DNA of 64,000 nt from Acidobacteriota bacterium (GTDB taxonomy: Bacteria; Acidobacteriota; Vicinamibacteria; Vicinamibacterales; 2-12-FULL-66-21): positions 70,456 to 134,455 of the forward strand of contig QHWT01000063.1 in the NCBI GenBank assembly GCA_003222675.1, written 5' to 3'. The notes under the pieces are model-generated. The model made no database searches, had not been told where the DNA came from, and saw only the letters and a list, made by a program, of their open reading frames with translations. This document shows, in pieces, positions 1-7,680 of the stretch (positions are counted from its first letter, which is position 1; each line of letters opens with the position of its first letter). A program made the position numbers and the translations under genes.

Positions 1-446
1 ACCCAGTTGTGCGACACCGGGAAGTTGAACTCGACGCCGAATGCCGCCCATGCGCCGCGATATCCGATCAGCGCCTTCTTGATCGTGGTATTCGCGTAGA
101 ACATCTCGCGACCGTCCCGCTTGTCCAGGCAGCTGTAGATATGGCCGCCGAGGTCCGGCAGAACCGTCAGCCGCAGGTACTCGTTCTCGAGATTCAGCGT
201 GCGCCAGCTGACCGGCTCGCGCCGATCGGTGAGCGCATCGCGGATCGGATATGGATAGTTGAATCGGCCGAAGGTAAAGAGATCGAACGGAGGATTCGGG
301 TTGGGTGCGTCCTCCGCGTACGTGGGGATCTGGAGCGACCCGCGCCACACGCGCACGGCGGTTTCAGGCGCGGCAGCCGGGACCGCGAGCGCCAGGGTGA
401 CGAGGACGCCAAACACAGCCGTGCGCGCGATTCGCACGCACGGCAT
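1..446 (-). CDS. DUF5107 domain-containing secreted protein (partial, C-terminus beyond window)
   Basis: Reading from an ATG at 446-444 on the minus strand, the frame stays open to the window edge, so only the first 148 residues are visible. It begins with a signal peptide (MPCVRIARTAVFGVLVTLAL, then AVPAAAPET). The mature part contains LENEYLRLTVLPDLGGHIY and a stretch ending FGVEFNFPVSHNW, which is the usual opening of the DUF5107 beta-sandwich domain. In the family this domain is commonly followed by TPR repeats in proteins of about 1000 residues. A role in carbohydrate binding or hydrolysis is often supposed but not shown. Upstream lies a permease remnant, so it probably has its own promoter. 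Confidence 0.75.
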   Translation of the reverse strand, partial: MPCVRIARTAVFGVLVTLALAVPAAAPETAVRVWRGSLQIPTYAEDAPNPNPPFDLFTFGRFNYPYPIRDALTDRREPVSWRTLNLENEYLRLTVLPDLGGHIYSCLDKRDGREMFYANTTIKKALIGYRGAWAAFGVEFNFPVSHNW

Positions 447-470
447 TCTATCGAGGATGTGGGCGATTCT

Positions 471-660
471 CTATTCGTGGCGCAACGCGACGATGGGTTC
501 GACGCGAATCGAGGCCAACGAGCGTATAGGGCACGTAGACCTGCGGCGCGGGCGGCTCCTGCGGACCCTGGTTGGTGATGTCCGACACGATGCCGACGAT
601 CGTGAAGGTTGGATCTGCAACCGGGAGTGGTTTCAGTGGCGCCCAGCGCACGCTTGTCAC
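471..660 (-). pseudogene. Remnant of an ADOP/MacB-type ABC transporter permease
   Basis: Two pieces of one permease family sit next to each other in different minus-strand frames. The 5' piece reads ADPTFTIVGIVSDITNQG and PPAPQVYVPYT, which matches the periplasmic MacB_PCD region of ADOP permeases. It is followed immediately by RSLASIRVEPIVALRHE and a stop at 473-471, the standard ADOP C-terminus. The roughly 250 or more residues between them, including the last transmembrane helices, are missing, and so is everything upstream. This is a decayed copy left by internal deletion. Compare the nearly complete family member at 7681-10042. Confidence 0.65.
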
Positions 661-1000
661 GTACGATTCACGCAGAGCGCGCGGAGACCGCGGAGGAAAA
701 CCAAGCCACGGATCACTCAGATTTACACGGATTCAGTCACGGCGTCGTCGCAGTTACGCGAAGAAGACAATGAAAGAAGCGTGCTGCCCAGGCGCATTCG
801 CCGCCGCGCTTCGCGCGGCAGGAGGTCACGCGAGACTACGAATACAAGCGGCGCAGAAGAATAGGCCGCTTGTATTCGTATCTCGGGTGACCTCCATTAC
901 GCCCGCCGAAGGCGGGCGCGGCGAATGCGCGGGTGGCAGCATTCTAGGCGCCTTTGCGCCTTTGCACCTGCGCGTGCGATCGTCTTCTCGCGACTCACAC
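656..1000. repeat. Structured intergenic element, copy 1 (cloverleaf core with inverted-repeat ends)
   Basis: No gene lies in this 345-bp stretch. The left end (about 664-700) is approximately the reverse complement of the right end (about 955-992): both are cgcggag/cgcagag-type sequence. The core folds on paper into four stems. A 13-bp outer stem pairs 792-804 with 918-930. Arm A (805-817) has a ttc loop. Arm B pairs about 823-852 with 866-893. Arm C (900-918) has 8 bp and a gaa loop. A second copy at 10071-10418 has the same stems with different bases, and a simpler third copy lies at 43931-44217. Confidence 0.7.
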
Positions 1001-1032
1001 CGCCACGTGCAGGCGCAGTCTGGTTCGACCTC

Positions 1033-2892
1033 TCAGTGTTGTGGAAGCGCGAACGCCACGATTTTGGATCCAGGCGGGGAAACGAGCAGTCCGTCGCCGC
1101 CTGCCGCAATCACGACGTACTGACGATCGTTTCGTCCCATGAACGTCATCGGCGTCGCGTGGGCGCTCGCTTCGAGCGTCGTTTCCCACAGCTGGGCCCC
1201 CGTCTGCGCGGCGAACGCGCGAAAGCGCTTGTCGATGGTTCCACCGATGAAGATGAGCCCGCTCGCGGTAGCGATCGTGCCGCCGATGTTGGGTGTTCCG
1301 GTCTTGGAGAAACCGCGCGCCTTCAGATCATCGAATTCCCCCAGCGGCACTCGCCACACGATCGCGGCGCGGTTGACGTCGACGGCGACCAGCTCGCCGA
1401 ATGGCGGCGCGGAGCATGGCACGCGCGTCTCCGGATTCCAGAATCGTCCGATCGGCCGGCCCCACGGCGTCGTCCGCTTGTAATCGACGCGGCCCGTCTT
1501 CCCATCGGTTCGCCGTTCCATTCTCGCGACCTGGCCGAGATTCATGATGTTCGCGAACACGAGTCCGCGACCCGGATCGTATGACAATCCGCTCCAGTTG
1601 CCGCCGCCAAGCGTGCTCGGAAACATCACCATCGTCCGGTCGACGGTCGGTGGTGTGTACATGCCCTTCGTGAACATCTTATTGGTAGCCCACAGGTCCC
1701 TGCAGTACGCGGCGTGCTCGGCCGTCAGTGAATAGAAATCCCTGGCCGGATCGAAAGTGGTCCGCGAGAGCGGCGGCGGTTGCAGAGGAAACGGCTGCGT
1801 CGGCCACGTCGCTTCACCAGGCACGTCGGTCTGCGGCACCGGGCGTTCTTCGAGACCGAACAGCGGTTCGCCGGTCACGCGATCGAAAATGAACAGCAGG
1901 CTCATCTTCGTGGTTTGCGCAACCGCGGGGATCGTGCGGCCGTCTCGCTTGACGTCGATCAGCGTCGGCGCCGCCGGCAAGTCCCAGTCCCAGATGTCGT
2001 GGTGAACAAGCTGCTGAAACCATTTCAGCTTGCCCGTAGTCGCATCGAGCGCGATCAAACAATTGCCGTACAGGTTCTGCCCCTTCCGATCGGCACCGTA
2101 GAAGTCCGATGTTGGCGATCCCGTTGGCGCGAACACCAGCCCGCGCTCGACGTCGACGGTCATGAAAGACCAGGCGTTCGTGCCCGAACGGTTCTTCCAG
2201 CTCTCCTCGTCCCACGTCTCGACGCCGGGTTCGCCGGCGCGAGGAACGGTGTGAAATGACCAGAGCAGCTTGCCGCTGATCGCGTCCCACCCTCGAATGT
2301 CGCCGTAGAGACCGAGGCTCGGCTCGCCCTCTTCGTTGGCGCCGCCCGTGATGACGATGTCCTTGTAGATGACGGGCGGGGTAATCAACATGAACTTGCC
2401 GTCGACGTCTCCCCGTACGCTGGTCTTCAAGTCGACGAAACCATGCTCGCCGAAGTCGGTGACGAGCGCGCCGGTCCGCGCATCGAGTGCGATCATGCGG
2501 CCATCGCCCGCGGCCGAATACAACCGCGGCCGTACGGTGCCAGTGCCCGGCCAATAGGCCACGCCTCTCCGGCTGACTGCGCCGCTCGCGCTCTTGTATT
2601 TCCAGATTGGTGTGCCGGTTTCCGGCTCGAGCGCATATACGGTCGATCCACCGGTCAGGTACATCATGCCGTCCACGACCAACGGCGTGACTTGAAGATC
2701 CAGGCTGCCCGTGTCGAAGGTCCAGGCCTGCTGTAAGGCCGCGACGTTCCGGGAGTCGATCTGCGTCAGCGGCGAAAAGCGTTGCGCGCCCGGATCGCGT
2801 CCGAACGCATGCCACTCGCCGTCAGTATGCGGCCCGGGCGCCAGGGACGCTGTTGCAAGGAGAAGTCCCGCCAGTACGAGTTTCAGCTTCAT
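1033..2892 (-). CDS. PQQ-dependent dehydrogenase (quinoprotein glucose dehydrogenase-like)
   Basis: A 619-residue secreted quinoprotein. Signal peptide MKLKLVLAGLLLATASLAPG is followed by WHAFGRDPGAQRFSPLTQID, the usual N-terminus of periplasmic PQQ alcohol/glucose dehydrogenases. Repeated propeller-blade motifs (VYALEPETGTPIWKY, MIALDARTGALV, LIALDATTGKLKWFQQ) mark an eight-bladed PQQ-binding propeller; HHDIWDWDLPAAPTLID is characteristic of the glucose-dehydrogenase branch. It lacks the N-terminal membrane helices of E. coli Gcd, so it is probably soluble in the periplasm and passes electrons to quinone or a cytochrome. The substrate (sugar or alcohol) cannot be read from the sequence. The gene stands alone between repeat elements. 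Confidence 0.88.
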   Translation of the reverse strand: MKLKLVLAGLLLATASLAPGPHTDGEWHAFGRDPGAQRFSPLTQIDSRNVAALQQAWTFDTGSLDLQVTPLVVDGMMYLTGGSTVYALEPETGTPIWKYKSASGAVSRRGVAYWPGTGTVRPRLYSAAGDGRMIALDARTGALVTDFGEHGFVDLKTSVRGDVDGKFMLITPPVIYKDIVITGGANEEGEPSLGLYGDIRGWDAISGKLLWSFHTVPRAGEPGVETWDEESWKNRSGTNAWSFMTVDVERGLVFAPTGSPTSDFYGADRKGQNLYGNCLIALDATTGKLKWFQQLVHHDIWDWDLPAAPTLIDVKRDGRTIPAVAQTTKMSLLFIFDRVTGEPLFGLEERPVPQTDVPGEATWPTQPFPLQPPPLSRTTFDPARDFYSLTAEHAAYCRDLWATNKMFTKGMYTPPTVDRTMVMFPSTLGGGNWSGLSYDPGRGLVFANIMNLGQVARMERRTDGKTGRVDYKRTTPWGRPIGRFWNPETRVPCSAPPFGELVAVDVNRAAIVWRVPLGEFDDLKARGFSKTGTPNIGGTIATASGLIFIGGTIDKRFRAFAAQTGAQLWETTLEASAHATPMTFMGRNDRQYVVIAAGGDGLLVSPPGSKIVAFALPQH

Positions 2893-2910
2893 AAGGGGTT
2901 TGCCTTCCAG

Positions 2911-3060
2911 CTAAAGCCGGAAGCCACATGGAACACTACTGGAAGCCACATGGAACACTACTTGTGGCTTCCGCCTTCCGCCTTGGCGCGAAGCGCTTCG
3001 GCGGACCGCCGCAGCCTTGGCGGAGGCTGGTGAGGCGGAAGGACAGCCTGAAGTAAAACT
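2911..3060. repeat. Intergenic repeat with 22-bp tandem duplication and inverted arms
   Basis: The 22-bp unit ggaagccacatggaacacta(ct) occurs twice head to tail (2919-2940 and 2941-2962). The following tgtggcttccgcctt is the inverse of the preceding aaagccggaagccaca, so the segment can form a hairpin. The right part (about 3012-3050) contains ggcggaaggacagcc in inverse orientation to ctgtccttccgcc-type sequence, also found near 40466 and 26335. It separates the quinoprotein gene from the amidohydrolase. Confidence 0.6.
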
Positions 3061-3073
3061 ACAATCTGTGCCG

Positions 3074-4378
3074 ATGCGCAAGCTGTTTCGTCCGGTCGCC
3101 TTTCTCGTCGTCGTCGCGGTCGGTCCGCTCGCTCTGCATGCGCTCGGCGTCCAGCCGCGATCGCTCGTCCTCGACAACGTCCGCATCATCGACGGCACGG
3201 GGGCCGCACCGATCGAGCAGGGACGGTTGGTGATCGAAGCCGATCGGCTCGCTCGAGTAGGGCCCGCCGAGAAGGTTCCGGTGCCTGCGAACGCGGAGCG
3301 TGTCGATCTGTCCGGCCGAACGATCGTGCCAGGCCTCATCGATCTCCACTTTCATATCGAGAACGATCCGAAGCTCGCGCTGCGACAGCTCAGTCATGGG
3401 ATCACCGCGTTTCGCGATCCCGGGCAGTGGGACGAGAAGTTCGTCGAGCTGCGGCGCATGATCGCCGCCGATCACCTCGCCGGGCCTCACATCTTCACCG
3501 CAGGACCGCACATCGATGGTGAACATCCCGCATATCCGGCTGATTCGGTCGTGGCACGGGACCCCGACGAGGCGCGCCGCGAGGCAGAAATCAACGTGCG
3601 CAACGGCGCGTCAGCGCTGAAGATTTACTTCAGGCTTCCGTTCGCGAGCGCGAAGGCGGTCATCGACGTCTGCAACGCCCACCACATCCCGTGCACGGCG
3701 CACCTCGAGATTCTCGAGGCGCGTGAGCTGATCGCCGCGGGCCTCCACGGGATCGAGCACGTCACCTCGTTCGGGACGAGCATCGTGCCGCGCAACCAGG
3801 CGGAAGTCTACCGGCAGGCGGTGCTCGCGGACAACGATGCGCGCCGCGACGGACGCTACAGGCTTTTTGCGAGCGCCAATCTCGACGGCCCGGAGGCGCA
3901 GGCTCTCTACGCCGTCCTCCGCGAGCGGAAGCCGTGGCTCGACGCCACGCTCGCGGTGTTCGAACGACGGGCCGATCATCCTGAAGAAGGGGTGAAGCCC
4001 GAAATGGTGCCGGTGATGGCGGCCGGCTTCGAGAAGATGAAGCAGTTGACGCGACGCGCGGGACTGGAAGGGGCCCGTCTCGTGATGGGTGGGCACTCCA
4101 CCGTGCCGTTTGCGTCGCGTGGCGAGGCGCCCTGGCGCGAGCTGGAGCTGCTCGTCGAAAGCGGGTTGTCTCCGCTCGAAGCCATAACGGCCGCCACGGG
4201 CACGGCAGCCGGCTTCCTCTATCGCAGCGATGAACTCGGAAATTTACGGTCCGGCCTGAAGGCCGATCTCGTCGTGCTCCATGACGATCCGAGCCGTGAC
4301 ATCGCGGCCATGCGGACCGTTGAACGTGTGATGGTCGGCGGCACGTGGGTCGATATCGCGCGGTATCGGACCTATTAA
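3074..4378 (+). CDS. Secreted amidohydrolase family protein
   Basis: A 434-residue metal-dependent hydrolase. I take the ATG at 3074 because it directly precedes a good signal peptide (MRKLFRPVAFLVVVAVGPLA); an upstream in-frame start at 3017 would begin inside the repeat. It contains LVLDNVRIIDGTGAAP (small beta-sandwich), IVPGLIDLHFHIE (the HxH metal pair), CTAHLE and GIEHVTSFG (later histidines), and a C-terminal LGNLRSGLKADLVVL return to the sandwich. The usual final aspartate region (GTDS-like) reads MGGHSTVP here, so the last metal ligand may differ. Substrate unknown; relatives act as imidazolonepropionase-like or dipeptidase-like enzymes. Confidence 0.85.
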   Translation: MRKLFRPVAFLVVVAVGPLALHALGVQPRSLVLDNVRIIDGTGAAPIEQGRLVIEADRLARVGPAEKVPVPANAERVDLSGRTIVPGLIDLHFHIENDPKLALRQLSHGITAFRDPGQWDEKFVELRRMIAADHLAGPHIFTAGPHIDGEHPAYPADSVVARDPDEARREAEINVRNGASALKIYFRLPFASAKAVIDVCNAHHIPCTAHLEILEARELIAAGLHGIEHVTSFGTSIVPRNQAEVYRQAVLADNDARRDGRYRLFASANLDGPEAQALYAVLRERKPWLDATLAVFERRADHPEEGVKPEMVPVMAAGFEKMKQLTRRAGLEGARLVMGGHSTVPFASRGEAPWRELELLVESGLSPLEAITAATGTAAGFLYRSDELGNLRSGLKADLVVLHDDPSRDIAAMRTVERVMVGGTWVDIARYRTY

Positions 4379-4460
4379 CCTTGTATGGCGATGCTTTCGA
4401 GCCGCCATGGCGCCGGGTCTAACGGCCCCGCCTGCATTCGAGAAGCATTGAACATTGGCG

Positions 4461-5504
4461 TTACAGAGCGACCACCTGACCGGTGCGCACCGATTCATCG
4501 GCGGCCATGACGATGCGCAGGCTCTTGACGCCGTCGTTCATGTGCGCGGTGAGATCCAGGTCTTCGTCGATCGCCTTCAACAGGTAGCGCTGCTCGCGCT
4601 CGCAGAGCGCGTCGTGATCGGGCTCGTCCGCCATGTTGATGCGCTCGTCCGGCTTCGACATGTCCGCGTGATGCCACAGGATCTGGTTCGTCTTCGTGTG
4701 CGCGTTGATGTCGTCGGACTTGACCGAGCCGGCGGTCTCCGCCATCACAATCGACACCGATCCCTTCGGGCCGATGACGTCTTTGACGAAGAACGCCGTC
4801 TCGCTCATCATCGGGCCCCATCCGGCCTCGTACCATCCGATCGACCCATCGTCGAACGCGACCTGCAGCATTCCGTAGTTGTAGAGCGGCACCTCGTCGC
4901 TGAGCTGCGCACCCATCGCGTGCACGCGCGTGGGTTTCGCCGGCGTCATCTGGCACATGATGTCGACGTAGTGGACGCCACAGTCGACGATGGGAGGGAA
5001 CGATTCCAGCAGCCGCTTGTGCCACGCCCAGGTCTCGCCGTTTGATTGCTGATTCAAGTTCATGCGGAACACGAGCGGCGTCCCGAGCTGACGGGCGATC
5101 TCCACGAATTTGATCCACGACGGATGCTGGCGGAGGATGTAGCCGATCACCAGCTTTTTGCGCGTCCGCTTCGCGGCGGCCACGACCTGCTCGGCGCTTT
5201 TCACTGTCAAGGCGAGCGGCTTCTCCACGAACACGTCGGCGCCCGCCTCCATTGCTTTCATGGCGTACTCGGCGTGCGTATCCGGCAGCGTGTTCACCGA
5301 CACGACGTCGGGGCGGAGCTCCGTGAGCGCCTGCTCGAACGTCGAGTAGCGGCGGGCGTCAGCGAGGGCTGGCGGCAGTTGCTTGTCGGCAATGTGCCGC
5401 GTACAGACACCAGCGACCTCGAACTCCGGAATGCGCGTGTAGGCGAGCGCGTGCGACATCCCCATGTTGCCAAGTCCGACAACCAGCACACGCTTCTTGT
5501 TCAT
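4461..5504 (-). CDS. Gfo/Idh/MocA family oxidoreductase
   Basis: A 347-residue NAD(P)-dependent sugar dehydrogenase. The start at 5504 (MNKKRVLVVGLGNMGMSHAL) has AGGAG seven bases upstream, better than an in-frame start 15 bases earlier. The Rossmann motif VGLGNMG is at residues 8-14, the EKPLALT motif follows near residue 95, and DCGVHYVDIMCQM lies in the C-terminal alpha/beta domain where the catalytic His sits. Such enzymes oxidise or epimerise sugars, inositols or glycosides. It is the last gene of a minus-strand set with an SDR and a TIM-barrel-like protein, which suggests oxidation of a sugar or polyol, but the substrate is unknown. Confidence 0.88.
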   Translation of the reverse strand: MNKKRVLVVGLGNMGMSHALAYTRIPEFEVAGVCTRHIADKQLPPALADARRYSTFEQALTELRPDVVSVNTLPDTHAEYAMKAMEAGADVFVEKPLALTVKSAEQVVAAAKRTRKKLVIGYILRQHPSWIKFVEIARQLGTPLVFRMNLNQQSNGETWAWHKRLLESFPPIVDCGVHYVDIMCQMTPAKPTRVHAMGAQLSDEVPLYNYGMLQVAFDDGSIGWYEAGWGPMMSETAFFVKDVIGPKGSVSIVMAETAGSVKSDDINAHTKTNQILWHHADMSKPDERINMADEPDHDALCEREQRYLLKAIDEDLDLTAHMNDGVKSLRIVMAADESVRTGQVVAL

Positions 5505-5555
5505 GTAGTCGCTCCTCACGAGCAGCCCGAGCGGCCGCGCTACGAATACGACCTT

Positions 5556-5628
5556 GGATCCGCGAGATCCGTGGGATCCGTGGGATCCGTGGGATCCGTG
5601 GGATCCGTGGGATCCGTGGGATCCGTGG
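5556..5628. repeat. 10-bp tandem repeat (gatccgtggg), about 7 copies
   Basis: The decamer gatccgtggg repeats about seven times with almost no divergence; only the first copy (ggatccgcga) differs. It ends one base before the stop codon of the SDR gene at 5629. Unlike other spacer arrays in this window it has no inverted second arm. The near identity of the units suggests recent expansion by slippage. Confidence 0.9.
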
Positions 5629-6414
5629 TTAGAAATCTTCCAACGTCAGCTCTCGCGCCATCACGATGTTACCGGCGGTCAGCCCGCAATCAACGGGCAG
5701 CACCACGCCGGTGATTGCTGAGGCCGCGTCGGAGGCCAGGAACGCGACGGCGCGCATGACCTCGATCGGCTCGACGATGCGACCGAGCGGATACCAGCGC
5801 GTGAGCTGCGATAGCACCTCCCGGTTGCGGGAGAGGCGCTCGTCCCAGATCGGCGTACGCACGGTGCCGGGGCACACGATATTCGCACGGATGTTATATC
5901 GGCCGAACTCCAGCGCGAGCGCCTTCGTCAGGCTGATCAGACCGGCCTTGCCCGCGCTGTAGGCCGCATCGCCGAGCGCGGCGAGTCCGTTCACCGATCC
6001 GATGTTCACGATCGCGCCGCCACGCCGCGCCCTCATGCCCGGCAGCACCGCGTAGGCACAATTGTACGCGCCATTCAGATTGACGTGGACGTCCTCGTCG
6101 AAACCCTCCGGCGTCGTGTGCTCGAGGCTCGGATGCCTCGTGACGCCGGCGTTGTTGATCAGGATGTCGACGCGGCCGAGCGCGGACGTGGCTTTCGCAA
6201 ACGCCGATCCGACGGCCGTCGCATCTCCGATATCGACGACAGCGGCCTCAATTCTGATTCCGTCGCCTCGGAGTTGTTCGCCGAATGCGGTGACTGCGTG
6301 GCTCTTGTCGAACGCCGCAATCGCCGCGCCCTGCTTGCCGAAGTACTTGCACAGCTCTCGCCCGATGCCGCCCGATGCGCCCGTGATGGCGACGACTTTG
6401 TCTCGGAATTCCAC
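5629..6414 (-). CDS. SDR family NAD(P)-dependent oxidoreductase
   Basis: A 261-residue classical short-chain dehydrogenase. It has the TGASGGIG cofactor motif near residue 11, the NNAG motif, and the catalytic Ser-Tyr-Lys set in IVNIGSVNG and YSAGKAG. I place the start at GTG 6414-6412, six bases after a GGAGG site; the longer reading from TTG 6420 would put that site directly against the start codon. The GTG begins two bases after the stop of the upstream gene at 6417, so the two are very likely co-transcribed and translationally coupled. Substrate probably a sugar, polyol or keto acid, judging from the neighbouring Gfo/Idh/MocA gene. Confidence 0.87.
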   Translation of the reverse strand: MEFRDKVVAITGASGGIGRELCKYFGKQGAAIAAFDKSHAVTAFGEQLRGDGIRIEAAVVDIGDATAVGSAFAKATSALGRVDILINNAGVTRHPSLEHTTPEGFDEDVHVNLNGAYNCAYAVLPGMRARRGGAIVNIGSVNGLAALGDAAYSAGKAGLISLTKALALEFGRYNIRANIVCPGTVRTPIWDERLSRNREVLSQLTRWYPLGRIVEPIEVMRAVAFLASDAASAITGVVLPVDCGLTAGNIVMARELTLEDF

Positions 6415-6416
6415 GA

Positions 6417-7598
6417 TCAACCTCCGAAGACGGCGAGCGCGTCAGCAATCCACGCCAGGTTGTTCCGGCGCACGTGACCGTAGTTGTAGAACGCGATGCC
6501 CGAGACGCCCGCGTCGCGAAGCGCCGTCGCGGCGGCGACAAGTTCGCTGCGGCTCTGCAGATCGGGAAAGCCAGGACGCAGGATGCCACGCAGCGTTCCA
6601 GCGCCCCGCAATCGCCGCCGGATATCGTAAATGTCCGCGCGAACGCGCTCGGCGCTCGGCTCATAGAACGATGCTTCGATAATGCCCGCGGCGTGCGCCA
6701 GCGCGTGAAGATCGCTTCCTTCATACCATGCCCCGCTGGTTGGCCGCGCGACCGACGGGATAACTGCCACGGTCGCATCTGCTCGCACCGCTGCACGGAT
6801 CTCGCGGACAAGCGATGTGACGACGTCGCAGCGCCAGTGGAGAAAGCTCGCCAGCGTTGTGTCAGTGGCGACGTCACTCAACCAGAACGCGTCGGCCATG
6901 TCCTCCGGGAAATCATCAATGGCTTCCAGGTACGTATCGAAGTCCTCACGTACCCGAGCCCTGAGAGGCGCCGCGTCGATTCCGGCAGCCTGCGCGTTCG
7001 TGACGCAATGATCGCAGAAGCAGAGGCCAAGCCTGTTCTCGATCCACCTGTTTGGCTTGACCATCGCGAATTCATGGTGAAAGCCGTGCGCATATGGCAG
7101 GAAGCCGGGCGTTTCGAGCGTGATGCCGGCGACGGGGTAGATGTCGGTCACGTCCTTGCACAAGGCGATCGCGTACTCGCGCGCGTCGGGTGCCGACGGG
7201 CAGAGGCTGTAGACATACCGATCGCCGAACGCGTTTCGGACCGTAGACTGCGGATACGTTTCTCCGAGACGTGAGTTGTGGAGCAGCACGAGCCAGACAT
7301 TGACGGCGACGCGCCCGTCACTCGTCAGCTCGCGGAGAATGTCGCGCTCCCGAGTCAGCTTGCTCACGACGGGTCTAATCGAGCCGTAACGGGAAGAGCC
7401 GGCCGTGAAGTAGACGGTGCCGTCCTCAGGGAAATAGACCTTGCCGGCCGATCCGTGTGGACGCAGGAATTTTCCCGCATGGTAGCTGCCGGCAATCGTC
7501 ATCGTGTCGAGGCCGAGCGCCTTGACCGATTCGATGACCGTCGACACCCCTTCGTCGGCGAGGTCCCACGGATAGGCGTAGAGGGCGCGGTATTTCAT
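6417..7598 (-). CDS. Uncharacterised protein, probable TIM-barrel glycoside hydrolase-like fold
   Basis: A 393-residue cytoplasmic protein. I start it at ATG 7598 (MKYRALYAYPWDLADEGVST); the open frame extends 32 codons further but overlaps the region upstream of the divergent permease. I recognise a conserved but unnamed family through phrases such as SYHAGKFLRPHG, VYFPEDGTVYF, VAGITLETPGFLPYAHGFHH and LGLCFCDHCVTNAQ. Alternating hydrophobic strands with acidic and aromatic ends, and a CxxC pair (FCDHC), resemble family-10-like barrel hydrolases. No catalytic residues can be assigned with confidence. It heads the operon with the SDR and Gfo/Idh/MocA genes. Confidence 0.6.
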   Translation of the reverse strand: MKYRALYAYPWDLADEGVSTVIESVKALGLDTMTIAGSYHAGKFLRPHGSAGKVYFPEDGTVYFTAGSSRYGSIRPVVSKLTRERDILRELTSDGRVAVNVWLVLLHNSRLGETYPQSTVRNAFGDRYVYSLCPSAPDAREYAIALCKDVTDIYPVAGITLETPGFLPYAHGFHHEFAMVKPNRWIENRLGLCFCDHCVTNAQAAGIDAAPLRARVREDFDTYLEAIDDFPEDMADAFWLSDVATDTTLASFLHWRCDVVTSLVREIRAAVRADATVAVIPSVARPTSGAWYEGSDLHALAHAAGIIEASFYEPSAERVRADIYDIRRRLRGAGTLRGILRPGFPDLQSRSELVAAATALRDAGVSGIAFYNYGHVRRNNLAWIADALAVFGG

Positions 7599-7680
7599 CA
7601 GGGCGGCCGGTATGTTACAACCTGCGCCGGCGGCATCAGAAGATGCCAACGCCAGGGCCGTCGGCCCCGTCAAAGACATC

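Noticed and set aside
5556..5628. Possible CRISPR array
   Set aside because: Units are contiguous decamers without spacers; a simple tandem repeat.
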